From: Clostridium fessum
Lineage (GTDB): Bacteria > Bacillota > Clostridia > Lachnospirales > Lachnospiraceae
Length of the DNA stretch: 64,000 nt
Assembly: GCF_003024715.1 (NCBI RefSeq)
Contig: NZ_PYLO01000003.1
Location: 62,001 to 126,000 of the forward strand
Direction: 5' to 3'
A model generated the notes under the pieces. The model was not told the DNA's origin and ran no database searches. It saw nothing but the letters and a program-made list of their open reading frames with translations. Positions 9,243 to 16,041 of this stretch are shown here, piece by piece. Every line of letters starts with the position of its first letter. The stretch's first letter is position 1. Position numbers and translations under genes: made by a program.

Positions 9243-9668
9243 TTACAGGCAGCCTGCTCTGATACAGTCCTCGTACTCCCTTAATGCTTCCTCTGTATCT
9301 GCATCCACAGATAACTGGATACGAACAAAATCATGCAGCGTTCCCGCTAAAAGAAAATCCTTATAAAGCCGCCCAAAATCCTCAACAAACTTCTTTATCA
9401 AATGTTCCGGATCATCTCCAGCATGATATTGTACATAAATCTGACTTCTGCCTGTGTTTCCCAGCATATCCGTCAACTGATACGTCAGCTCTCCTGTCTG
9501 CTTGACCGAAATCTGAATCAGATTGTAATTCTTTCTCAATTTAAAATAGCTACTATGATACTCCGACGTTATTGTGATGTTTGGATTTTCTTCCAGTTCC
9601 ATCACAACATCTGCCAGTTTTCCCAATAACGCTGCGGCTGCTTTTTTCTGAAATTCTCTCTTTTTCAT
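9243..9668 (-). CDS. Uncharacterised ICE protein, 141 residues
   Basis: I do not recognise this protein. It starts MKKREFQKKAAAALLGKLAD. It has a basic N-terminal helix, then alternating strands (ITITSEYHSSYFKLRKNYN, QISVKQTGELTYQLTDML), then a helical acidic C-terminus ending REYEDCIRAGCL. No membrane segment or known motif is visible. It lies between two copies of the ICE palindrome and ahead of the pcfB-virD4 genes, so it belongs to the same transcription unit. A DNA- or relaxosome-associated role is possible but unsupported. Ribosome site GGAGGTCAG precedes the start. Confidence 0.75.
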   Translation of the reverse strand: MKKREFQKKAAAALLGKLADVVMELEENPNITITSEYHSSYFKLRKNYNLIQISVKQTGELTYQLTDMLGNTGRSQIYVQYHAGDDPEHLIKKFVEDFGRLYKDFLLAGTLHDFVRIQLSVDADTEEALREYEDCIRAGCL

Positions 9669-9693
9669 TTCATCTGACCTCCATCCGGCTTCT

Positions 9694-9706
9694 GGACATC
9701 GTGTCC
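9694..9706. repeat. ICE palindrome, upstream of the 141-residue gene
   Basis: GGACATCGTGTCC lies 25 bp ahead of the start codon of the 141-residue gene. It forms one end of a 79 bp direct repeat (9689-9767) shared with 11081-11160. Confidence 0.85.
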
Positions 9707-9721
9707 AAAAGCAATAAAAAA

Positions 9722-9755
9722 GGGCAGCTACAAATCTTTCGACTCATAACTGCCC
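9722..9755 (-). terminator. 15 bp hairpin with GAAA loop and U-run (copy 1)
   Basis: On the minus strand GGGCAG pairs with CTGCCC. The inner part pairs TTAT with GTAG and GAGTC with GATTT, closed by a GAAA tetraloop. The hairpin is followed by TTTTTTATTG. This is a good intrinsic terminator lying between the stop of the 182-residue gene and the start of the 141-residue gene. A second copy at 11115-11148 keeps the same fold with changed bases. Confidence 0.75.
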
Positions 9756-9782
9756 TGACGCTGTTTTCTGTTTTTCCATGCC

Positions 9783-10331
9783 CTATTCCTTATATCGAAT
9801 GACAGGGCACTGTTTTTGTTTATTTCCTATTTTTCTCCGCTCCAAGGCAAACACCATATCTCCGGTTCGCTCAAAAAAGCCGATGTCCTTTTTCCAGCTC
9901 ATTCCACATTTGCAATGCTGCAAACCAATAAACTGCTGTTTCATTCTCCTGCCGCATACCGGACACCGCTTATTACTGCTTCCCTTTTTCTTTTTCGGCA
10001 CATCCTCCTTTTTCTCCTTCGGCGGCTTTTCTTCCGGTATCCCATTTTCCGCAATACGAAGCTCATATCGTGGCAATTTTAAAAGATATGCTCGGTAAAC
10101 CTCTTCATACGGAACCCAGATTGCAAGAGATTTCAGTTTTTCATAAATCCGGTCAATAATCTGCTTTGCTACCTCCTCATTTGGTATCTCTCCATTTTCC
10201 TTATAGAAAATGCAGGTTTCCCGAAACATCCAGTCTGCTATTTTCATCTTCTGCTTCTGTTTTAAATCCTTATAGGTCTTATTCGGCTGTTTCTGCTGTT
10301 TATATGCCAGTGAATGATGATTTGGTTTCAT
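9783..10331 (-). CDS. Uncharacterised ICE protein with zinc-ribbon motif
   Basis: A 182-residue basic protein starting MKPNHHSLAYKQQKQPNKTY. Residues 30-100 are helical. A Lys/Pro/Glu-rich linker (EEKPPKEKKEDVPKKKKGS) leads to a cysteine pattern CPVCGRRM...HCKCGMSW, which looks like a four-cysteine zinc ribbon at about 123-147. Such ribbons in mobile-element proteins usually bind nucleic acid, but I do not recognise the family. It is followed directly by a terminator-like hairpin. Confidence 0.72.
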   Translation of the reverse strand: MKPNHHSLAYKQQKQPNKTYKDLKQKQKMKIADWMFRETCIFYKENGEIPNEEVAKQIIDRIYEKLKSLAIWVPYEEVYRAYLLKLPRYELRIAENGIPEEKPPKEKKEDVPKKKKGSSNKRCPVCGRRMKQQFIGLQHCKCGMSWKKDIGFFERTGDMVFALERRKIGNKQKQCPVIRYKE

Positions 10332-10409
10332 ACAATCCCTCTTTCGGACAAATTCTGTTCAAAGCCATTATAACAAAATTTATGCCTGTATCAAATATTT
10401 CCGGTACAT

Positions 10410-11066
10410 TTATTTCAACAGCATAACCGTACACATCTGTGCATGGAACAGACCATTCTCCACCGTAACATTATCAAGCAGCAATGCCTGAAACAACACA
10501 TTCCTCACATTTTCAAGACTGACGATTTTCTGTTCATTCTCCGGCAGATGTACAAACTCCACACCGTCCTCCACAGCAGATTTTCTTGCGGCTTCACAAT
10601 GAGTAAAAAGTCCCAGAATATACTTATTTGACATGGCAAAAGCATAGGTTTTCTGTCCATCATATACAATCTGGTACTTCTCCGCTGCTCCTTCCGGCAG
10701 ACTGAAAACGCACTGCACTATTTCTAAACAAACCTTACCTGCATAGTCCGGTTTCAGTTTATTTTTATAGCGTTGTATTTTCCACTGGATTTCACTACGC
10801 TCCACAGGGGAATGGGTACGCTTAAACTGAATTTTCCGGCACAACATATCCAAATCCATATACACGTTATTTCCTACAAGATGCTCCGTATATCCTCTAT
10901 ATTCCCCCAACCGCAACAAATACGAAAGCACCTCATTCAGCTTTTCCTCTGATTCTATGAACTGAAACGGTTTTTCTCCAAATTCCAGATATTCAAACTG
11001 TAATGGGCAGCTCCCTTTCTCTATCTCCCGTTCCATAACTCTTTTTACATCTCGTAATGATTCCAT
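10410..11066 (-). CDS. Uncharacterised ICE protein, 218 residues
   Basis: I do not recognise this 218-residue protein (start MESLRDVKRVMEREIEKGSC, ribosome site AAGGAG 5 nt upstream). It appears soluble, with mixed helices and strands, and no membrane segment. A repeated theme of short acidic segments (EYLEFGEKPFQFIESEEKLN) and a C-terminal hydrophobic stretch (VRNVLFQALLLDNVTVENG) can be seen. It lies in the accessory region between the replication and transfer modules. Base composition is somewhat richer in A+T than the transfer genes. Confidence 0.72.
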   Translation of the reverse strand: MESLRDVKRVMEREIEKGSCPLQFEYLEFGEKPFQFIESEEKLNEVLSYLLRLGEYRGYTEHLVGNNVYMDLDMLCRKIQFKRTHSPVERSEIQWKIQRYKNKLKPDYAGKVCLEIVQCVFSLPEGAAEKYQIVYDGQKTYAFAMSNKYILGLFTHCEAARKSAVEDGVEFVHLPENEQKIVSLENVRNVLFQALLLDNVTVENGLFHAQMCTVMLLK

Positions 11067-11085
11067 TTTGCTCCTTTCCGCTTCT

Positions 11086-11098
11086 GGACATCGTGTCC
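11086..11098. repeat. ICE palindrome, upstream of the 218-residue gene
   Basis: GGACATCGTGTCC is followed on the minus strand by AGAAGCGGAAAGGAG and the start at 11066. The arrangement is the same as at 9218-9230, and this copy lies within the second copy of the 79-80 bp direct repeat. Confidence 0.85.
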
Positions 11099-11114
11099 AA
11101 AAGCAATAAAAAAA

Positions 11115-11148
11115 GGGCAGCTACAAATCTTTCAATTCATAACTGCCC
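11115..11148 (-). terminator. 15 bp hairpin with GAAA loop and U-run (copy 2)
   Basis: Same fold as 9722-9755: GGGCAG/CTGCCC outer stem, TTAT/GTAG, then GAATT pairing with GATTT around a GAAA loop, followed by a run of T. Compared with copy 1, GAGTC has become GAATT while pairing is kept, so the structure itself seems to be selected. It lies directly after the stop of the 131-residue gene. Confidence 0.75.
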
Positions 11149-11158
11149 TGACGCTGTT

Positions 11159-11554
11159 TTATTTCAGTTCTATTTCTGCCATTTTTGCAAATACTGCTTT
11201 TTGCTCTAAAAGCTCTTTCTGTTTTTCCTCCGGCAGACATTTGAAGATTTCCTCATATCCCATTTCCAGCATCGGCGTTCCCTTTGCGAAGAGATAGAGC
11301 CGGGTATCAAGCCATTCCTGCCATAAGTCCTCAAACATACTCTCACTGTCTGTATAGGTTATAACATCATTAAATCCATACTCCGGTGTGTAATATTGCA
11401 GCTTCACAAAACCGTACCGTCCTACATCCAATACCAAAATGCTTTCCAGCTCATACAGTTCTGCATAGGCTGCGGCAACCTTTTTGCACCGTTCCCGTTC
11501 TATGTCTGTAATGTAACTTTTCTCCACAGTTGCAAACCTCCTGTTTCGAGGCAT
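11159..11554 (-). CDS. Uncharacterised ICE protein, 131 residues
   Basis: An unrecognised 131-residue protein starting MPRNRRFATVEKSYITDIER. The N-terminus is basic. The middle has hydrophobic strands and aromatic residues (ESILVLDVGRYGFVKLQYYTPEYGF), and the end is helical and acidic (EKQKELLEQKAVFAKMAEIE). No cysteines and no membrane segment are seen. It is transcribed after the 53-residue gene upstream (start 11727), and a terminator-like hairpin follows its stop within 12 bp. Confidence 0.7.
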   Translation of the reverse strand: MPRNRRFATVEKSYITDIERERCKKVAAAYAELYELESILVLDVGRYGFVKLQYYTPEYGFNDVITYTDSESMFEDLWQEWLDTRLYLFAKGTPMLEMGYEEIFKCLPEEKQKELLEQKAVFAKMAEIELK

Positions 11555-11565
11555 CGTGCTGCCTC

Positions 11566-11727
11566 TTATTCAATCTTCCGTGTTTCTATTTCAAAAACAC
11601 TTCCGTCCCTTGTTTTTATTGTAAAAATATTTGCGGCATCAGAGGTATCTATATCCTCAATCCCTAAAGCCACATCATTTTCATCTAATACTTCGTATAG
11701 CTGATCCTTAAACTCATTATGTTCCAT
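11566..11727 (-). CDS. Small acidic protein, 53 residues
   Basis: A short gene with a good ribosome site (CAAGGAGAG) ahead of ATG 11727. It encodes 53 residues beginning MEHNEFKDQLYEVLDENDVA and ending FEIETRKIE. It is acidic, with a predicted helix then two or three strands. It is the first gene of a leftward unit divergent from the XRE regulator, with a perfect 22 bp palindrome between them. Function unknown. Confidence 0.65.
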   Translation of the reverse strand: MEHNEFKDQLYEVLDENDVALGIEDIDTSDAANIFTIKTRDGSVFEIETRKIE

Positions 11728-11753
11728 AACTTTTTTACTCTCCTTGTATGTTT

Positions 11754-11775
11754 TATGGTGCGTACACGCACCATA
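11754..11775. promoter_or_regulatory. Perfect 22 bp palindrome between divergent genes
   Basis: The arms TATGGTGCGT and ACGCACCATA are exact reverse complements, separated by AC. The site lies 27 bp ahead of the small acidic gene (minus) and 53 bp ahead of the XRE-type regulator (plus). A TATTAT-like -10 for the plus-strand gene follows it directly. This is the layout of an operator bound by the neighbouring regulator. Confidence 0.6.
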
Positions 11776-11827
11776 TTATTATATGTTTCATGCACTTAGA
11801 ATACAAGTGTGGAAAGGAGCTTTCAGT

Positions 11828-12034
11828 ATGATTAAATACGATCCGCTTTGGCGTACGCTAAAGGAAAAAGGAATCAGCCAGTACCAGCTTATCAAAGATT
11901 ATGGCATTGATAAAGCACAGCTTCAGCGGCTTCGGCAGAACCTTGTTGTAAAAACGCTTATTTTAAACAGGCTTTGCCAGATACTTAACTGCCGGATTGA
12001 AGAGATTATGGAATACGTCCCGGATGATAATTAA
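11828..12034 (+). CDS. Small XRE/Cro-type transcriptional regulator
   Basis: A 68-residue helix-turn-helix protein and the only rightward gene of the element in this window. The start is ATG 11828, set by GGAAAGGAG 8 nt upstream. An ATG in the same frame further upstream, around 11744, lacks a ribosome site and would run through the palindrome. The sequence MIKYDPLWRTLKEKGISQYQ followed by LIKDYGIDKAQLQRLRQN and ILNCRIEEIMEYV is the compact HTH seen in single-domain regulators such as YozG. It probably controls the divergent leftward genes through the palindrome at 11754-11775. Confidence 0.88.
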   Translation: MIKYDPLWRTLKEKGISQYQLIKDYGIDKAQLQRLRQNLVVKTLILNRLCQILNCRIEEIMEYVPDDN

Positions 12035-12080
12035 AGGTGTTGTTCTGATTGATGAACAATGCCTTTTTCATTTTCGCTTT

Positions 12081-12413
12081 TCATCTGCACCTTTGGACAT
12101 CGTGTCCAGAAGTATCACTGATTATCTTTATTATCTCCATCAGCACCATAACCATTCTCAGAATTACAACCACACCGCCAATCAGACCACCTACAATACA
12201 GTTCAGTGCCAGTATTCCTATACTTCCTGCAATTCCGAAATTTTTTGGTATGAGAATCATACACATTTTTCTGATCCCATAAGGACAGCCGACCAGTACC
12301 CAATACAGGAAAAAATCAAATCCTTCTGCTTTTCTGCAAATCGGATAACAGGTTATCATCCAAACTGCCAGCAACGATACCGGAAGCACAATTTTAACCA
12401 ATATTCTTTTCAT
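12081..12413 (-). CDS. Small ICE membrane protein
   Basis: A 110-residue protein with start ATG 12413, chosen because GGAGGT lies 7 nt upstream. Three or four hydrophobic helices are visible (VKIVLPVSLLAVWMITCYP, FDFFLYWVLVGCPYG, GIAGSIGILALNCIVGGLIG, VVVILRMVMVLMEIIKII). The tail ends SGHDVQRCR, where the ICE palindrome is translated. The gene overlaps the end of the RepA gene by 20 bp. The family is not recognised. Confidence 0.7.
   Translation of the reverse strand: MKRILVKIVLPVSLLAVWMITCYPICRKAEGFDFFLYWVLVGCPYGIRKMCMILIPKNFGIAGSIGILALNCIVGGLIGGVVVILRMVMVLMEIIKIISDTSGHDVQRCR
12095..12107. repeat. ICE palindrome at the end of the membrane-protein gene
   Basis: GGACATCGTGTCC read in the same frame as in the hydrolase gene (SGHDVQR), here forming the last codons of the membrane protein. 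Confidence 0.85.
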
Positions 12414-13458
12414 TCCAGCCACCTCCGTACATATCATGCTGTACCTCCTGCTGATAATAATGATTCATCGTTGAGGGTGCATTATAAAGAGCTGTTACCA
12501 TATATGCCTTGATATTTGCAATTTTCGTAGTTGTTTCCTGCATACATCCTATCACATATTCCAAATGGGAGCTATTCAGTTTGAGGAACTTTGATTTTAC
12601 AAGCTCATATGGATAATCATTTCCACCGATTTTAACAGTCTTATGCTTCACACATACAATCTCGCAGATTACCTCATACAATTCCTCATACAGCCCTTTG
12701 TCCTGCCATCTGCCATATTTCATGTGATGTTCGTACTCAATATTCTCTTTGATGATTTCCATGTAAGCATTGACATCTTCCATCACATCAATCTCCCCTT
12801 CCAACTCACTGCCGGATTGATTGATAGGATTGATATAATTCCTATCAATATTACTCTGGTTAGTATGATTATAGTTAGTATAATTAGGGTCTGCTTTTTG
12901 AACTTCCGCAAGTTCAGATATTGTACTTCTTGAAGTAAAATTTTTAGACTTCTGGAAGTCTGCTTTTTGAACCTCTTGAAGTTCAGTTTCTGAACTTCTG
13001 GAAGTATAACTTTTAGAACTCTTGAGGTTCAAATCCTGAACTTCTGTGGAAACATCAGCATTTGCAGGCGTTTCTTCTTCTGCTTCTCCTATTGTGGCAA
13101 AATTCTTTACATAAATAATATCCGGTTTTCCAAGTCCCCTGCGTTTCTTTTCGATCAATCCTATCCCATTATCACTGTCCAACTCTTTCATAATCTTAAC
13201 ACAGGTTGCTTTTGCACATCCCAAATCCTCCATGACAGTATCAAGAGTATAAATGATATAGGCTCTGTTTTCTTCATCCAACCAGCCATTTTTCATAGAC
13301 AGTGACATACGGTCAAGCATCAGACCGTACAGGAGCTTGGCATCGCTGCTAAGCCCCTTGAAACGCTCGTCTTTAATCAGCAACCGAGGAACACGATAAA
13401 AGGAAAACTGTTCTGCTTCAATCCCATAGTAATAATCAAACTGTATCTGTTTACCCAT
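12394..13458 (-). CDS. RepA_N-type replication initiator with DUF6017-like C-terminus
   Basis: A 354-residue protein. Residues 1-130 are the RepA_N domain (FSFYRVPRLLIKDERFKGLS, SSDAKLLYGLMLDRM, winged-helix DNA binding). Residues 140-205 form a low-complexity linker with two copies of a unit like KSKNFTSRSTISELAEVQKA, then an Asn-rich stretch (TNYNHTNQSNIDRNYINPIN). The C-terminal 130 residues resemble the DUF6017 domain common in Clostridia elements. RepA_N proteins initiate plasmid replication at sites often located in their own gene. In an ICE this suggests that the excised circle replicates. ParB and ParA lie directly upstream. Confidence 0.9.
   Translation of the reverse strand: MGKQIQFDYYYGIEAEQFSFYRVPRLLIKDERFKGLSSDAKLLYGLMLDRMSLSMKNGWLDEENRAYIIYTLDTVMEDLGCAKATCVKIMKELDSDNGIGLIEKKRRGLGKPDIIYVKNFATIGEAEEETPANADVSTEVQDLNLKSSKSYTSRSSETELQEVQKADFQKSKNFTSRSTISELAEVQKADPNYTNYNHTNQSNIDRNYINPINQSGSELEGEIDVMEDVNAYMEIIKENIEYEHHMKYGRWQDKGLYEELYEVICEIVCVKHKTVKIGGNDYPYELVKSKFLKLNSSHLEYVIGCMQETTTKIANIKAYMVTALYNAPSTMNHYYQQEVQHDMYGGGWNEKNIG
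12895..13045 (-). repeat. Internal repeats in the repA linker
   Basis: The DNA holds several short inverted and direct motifs of the type GAACTTC/GAAGTTC, e.g. near 12900, 12925, 12978 and 13000, all inside the linker of repA. RepA_N plasmids often carry their origin iterons inside the gene, so this AT-rich repeat block is a candidate origin. The repeats also encode two similar 20-odd-residue units. Confidence 0.45.
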
Positions 13459-13473
13459 TTTACCGCACCCCCT

Positions 13474-14361
13474 TTACTGTTTCTTCTGCCATTCCTCCAA
13501 TAATTGCAGGATAATCCCCTCAATCTCTTCGCTGGAGTATTCCTCTGAAAAAAACTGGCTGATTTTTTCAGACTTGATTGTAACTTTCCTCTCTTTCGGC
13601 TTTTCCTCGGTCAGTATCAGACGCACCATCGGCAGCGTCAGTTCGCCGCTTTTCCCATATTCCTTCAGCTTGGCAGACTGTACTGTGGAAATATTTGCTC
13701 CGCTTTCCTCAAGGATTACCAGCACCCACTGTTGTGCATCTTCCGACAGAAAGGAAATGTCAACACCCTGTACCAGACCGATTTTCTTTCTGTCAACCAA
13801 CTCTAGCAGCTCATCGGACAGCCTTGCAAGCCAGATATACCGTTGCACCGTCTTTCCGCTTTCTCCGGCAGCTTCTCCTACCTCGTCAAGCGTATTTCCG
13901 TTTCCTTTTCTGCCCTGATGCTTCATAGCCTCGTATTTCATGGCATAAGCTTTCGCCTTCTCACTTGGCAGAATGTCCTCACGCTGAATGTTGGAATCCA
14001 CCATGATAATCGTAGCTTCATCGTCTGTATAATTGCGGACTATCACAGGCATATCCTCTTTTCCTGCCCGTTCTGAACCTCGTTTTCTGCGGTGTCCGGC
14101 TATGATTTCATAGCCACCCTCTGCCCTCGGTCTTGCAATTCCCGGTACGAGCACCCCATACTTACTGATGCTTTCCGTTGTTTCTTCCATTTTTTCATCG
14201 TCCAGTACACGGAACGGATGATTTCTAAACTCATGCAAATCCGTGAGCTTGGCTCTGATAATCTGCTCTTCGCTCCCTGTCTTTTCTTCTGCATTTCCAA
14301 ATAAATCATCATAACTGCTTAATTTTACCTTTGCGGCACTTCCTGCTTTACTCATTCCCAA
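13474..14361 (-). CDS. parB: ParB/Spo0J-family partition protein
   Basis: A 295-residue ParB-type DNA-binding protein. The ParB nuclease-like domain is seen at about 45-120 (FRVLDDEKMEETTESISKYG, then IIAGHRRKRGSERAG, matching the GxRR box). The central HTH follows at about 150-190 (NTLDEVGEAAGESGKTVQRY), then a helical C-terminus. With ParA it segregates or stabilises the circular form of the element. The start overlaps the parA stop by 14 bp, as is usual for a parAB pair. Its binding site is not known. The palindrome repeated seven times in the element is one candidate. Confidence 0.93.
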   Translation of the reverse strand: MGMSKAGSAAKVKLSSYDDLFGNAEEKTGSEEQIIRAKLTDLHEFRNHPFRVLDDEKMEETTESISKYGVLVPGIARPRAEGGYEIIAGHRRKRGSERAGKEDMPVIVRNYTDDEATIIMVDSNIQREDILPSEKAKAYAMKYEAMKHQGRKGNGNTLDEVGEAAGESGKTVQRYIWLARLSDELLELVDRKKIGLVQGVDISFLSEDAQQWVLVILEESGANISTVQSAKLKEYGKSGELTLPMVRLILTEEKPKERKVTIKSEKISQFFSEEYSSEEIEGIILQLLEEWQKKQ

Positions 14362-15130
14362 GCACCTCCTCCGTCAAAGACTGATAAGCAGCGGCTACTT
14401 TGCCTTTCGGATCATGTTCGTAGATACTGACACCCTCTGCGGAAATCTCTGCCGCACGGACGGAAATGGGAATACTGTTTTCAAATATCCGCACCTTGCT
14501 ACCGTAATTCTCCACCAGTAATGCAGTAATGTCCTTTGCATAATTGGTTCGAGCATCCACCATTGTCAGCAGAATCCCCTCAATCATCAGCTTCGGGTTA
14601 ATCTGTCTCCTGACCTTTCCTATGGTCTTAATAAGCTGCTGCAACCCTTTTGCCGGAAGATATGCCGCCTGCACTGGAATCAGAATACTGTCCGCACAGG
14701 CAAAAGCGTTTATAGTAATCATGCCGAGAGAGGGCATACAGTCAATCAGAATATAATCATAATTATCCTTTACCAGCTCTATGTAGGAACGCATCACAAG
14801 CTCTCTGCTCATCACATTTACAAGTGATACTTCCAGACCGGAAAGCTCAATGTTTCCCGGCATCAGGTCAATTCCCTCTTTGTGTTTCAGGATACCATAA
14901 TCCGCTTCCATATCTTCATCATTGATGATATTGCCAAGTGCTGTTGCAAGTGTTTCCTCTAGCTTGTCCGGCTCTGTGAAGCCAAGACTGTCTGTCAGAC
15001 TGCCCTGTGCATCGGCATCAATCAGCAGGACTTTCTTGCCCTGTTTTGCCAATCCTATGCCTAAATTACTGGTTGTGGTGGTCTTGCCCACACCACCTTT
15101 TTGGTTTGCGATTGCGATTATTTTACACAT
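14348..15130 (-). CDS. parA: ParA-family partition ATPase
   Basis: A 260-residue ParA/Soj ATPase. The deviant Walker A motif KGGVGKTTT is at residues 11-19. Walker B-like DYILIDCMPSLGM lies near 127-139, and the switch region with LIDADAQGS near 36-44. No N-terminal HTH is present, so it is a type Ib-like or Soj-type ParA. It forms an operon with parB and with the two small genes upstream. Function is partition or stability of the element during its circular stage. Confidence 0.94.
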   Translation of the reverse strand: MCKIIAIANQKGGVGKTTTTSNLGIGLAKQGKKVLLIDADAQGSLTDSLGFTEPDKLEETLATALGNIINDEDMEADYGILKHKEGIDLMPGNIELSGLEVSLVNVMSRELVMRSYIELVKDNYDYILIDCMPSLGMITINAFACADSILIPVQAAYLPAKGLQQLIKTIGKVRRQINPKLMIEGILLTMVDARTNYAKDITALLVENYGSKVRIFENSIPISVRAAEISAEGVSIYEHDPKGKVAAAYQSLTEEVLGNE

Positions 15131-15153
15131 GATAGATTCTCCTTTGTTTTCTG

Positions 15154-15330
15154 CTATTTTTCTGCTACGTTTCTTTTCTTTACTTCTACATACGCCCTGT
15201 AAAATTTCTTCGTTCCCTTATTCGGATACATCTCGGAAAACTCCGTTACTTCCACTTTCGGATTCCTCTGCAAAATCTTTCCGAACCACTTAATATCATT
15301 CTTTGTTCCCATCAATCTGACTTTTAACAT
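15154..15330 (-). CDS. DUF3970-like small ICE protein
   Basis: A 58-residue protein starting MLKVRLMGTKNDIKWFGKIL and ending AYVEVKKRNVAEK. The pattern of strand (KVRLMGT), helix (NDIKWFGKILQR), strand (VEVTEFS) and strand (FYRAYVEV) fits the DUF3970 family (YvzF-like). Ribosome site GGGAGG lies 8 nt upstream. The start codon overlaps the upstream stop (TAATG), so the genes are translationally coupled. Function unknown. It lies 24 bp before parA. Confidence 0.7.
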   Translation of the reverse strand: MLKVRLMGTKNDIKWFGKILQRNPKVEVTEFSEMYPNKGTKKFYRAYVEVKKRNVAEK

Positions 15331-15803
15331 TAGTCTGTTCCTCCCAATAAGGCATACAGCTTATGGTTGTATGTGGCATATTCCGGATACCGAATCTGAA
15401 TTGCCTGCCAGAAATATGGTGCATAAGCACAGCAGAATATTTCCTCCACCGTGTACTGCCTGCACTCGTCCACCTGTTCTTCTGCATCTTCATAATCGGA
15501 AACACTTGGTGTTCCATTGCAATACAGATTGAATGCCATTCTGATCACTCTCACACTTCCACTGGTCTGCCAGCCTTCGTGTAAACACTCTGTTATTACG
15601 CATCCTGTTTTGAAATCATAAATTCTGTAAACATTTCTTCTGGTATCATCGCTGATCCCAAGACAATAGCAGAGTGCCTTGTGGTAAACATCCTGATACC
15701 GGACTTCCTTTAACTTCTCGTAGTAGAATTTCTCATGTGCATCGCTGATAAAAATAATCTTTTCTTCCTTTTTGGTTTCTGCTCCTAACGCTGTACTTGT
15801 CAT
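15330..15803 (-). CDS. DUF6075-like ICE protein
   Basis: A 157-residue protein with the segment IIFISDAHEKFYYEKLKEVR followed by YHKALCYCLGISDDTRRN. The middle (DFKTGCVITECLHEGWQTSGS) and aromatic end (YAPYFWQAIQIRYPEYATY) are typical of the DUF6075 proteins found beside parA in Clostridia conjugative elements. No catalytic motif is recognised. It is the first gene of the leftward parAB-repA unit and has a strong AAGGAGG ribosome site. The promoter is not clear in the 50 bp before it. Confidence 0.72.
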   Translation of the reverse strand: MTSTALGAETKKEEKIIFISDAHEKFYYEKLKEVRYQDVYHKALCYCLGISDDTRRNVYRIYDFKTGCVITECLHEGWQTSGSVRVIRMAFNLYCNGTPSVSDYEDAEEQVDECRQYTVEEIFCCAYAPYFWQAIQIRYPEYATYNHKLYALLGGTD

Positions 15804-15854
15804 AATAGAACCCTCCTTGTGTTATTTTGATTTTGTTTTGACCATAACAACAGA

Positions 15855-15892
15855 AAAAGGACACTCTCCGTTTTATTGGAAAATGTCCTTTT
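15855..15892. terminator. 15 bp stem, probable bidirectional terminator
   Basis: AAAAGGACA pairs with TGTCCTTTT, and the stem extends inward with CTCTCC against GGAAAA through G-U pairs on the minus-strand RNA. On the minus strand it is followed by a T-rich run. It lies between the lysS stop and the first ICE gene, so it should stop lysS transcripts from entering the element. Confidence 0.65.
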
Positions 15893-16041
15893 AATAGCAT
15901 TCAACTATTAAGTTTTGAAAGGTTCTGATTTCTAAAACATCCCTTTTCAGTCCATATTAGTCCACCGAATGACACAAATTTGATGTCAATTTGATGTCAA
16001 ACACTCGATAAACTCATAAAAGTCTATGGATTTTCTGATTC
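15893..16041. other. Probable ICE end / chromosome junction
   Basis: No gene is present. Two exact, adjacent copies of TTTGATGTCAA (15979-15989 and 15990-16000) look like arm-type sites for a tyrosine integrase, as found at the ends of integrative elements. The lysS stop lies at 16042, so the element appears to be inserted just beyond or at the 3' end of lysS. The attachment core cannot be fixed without the other end of the element. Confidence 0.5.

Noticed and set aside
2518-12107. The ICE palindromes as attachment or phage integration sites
   Set aside because: They are spread over 10 kb, mostly at gene starts, and the element's end shows different repeats.
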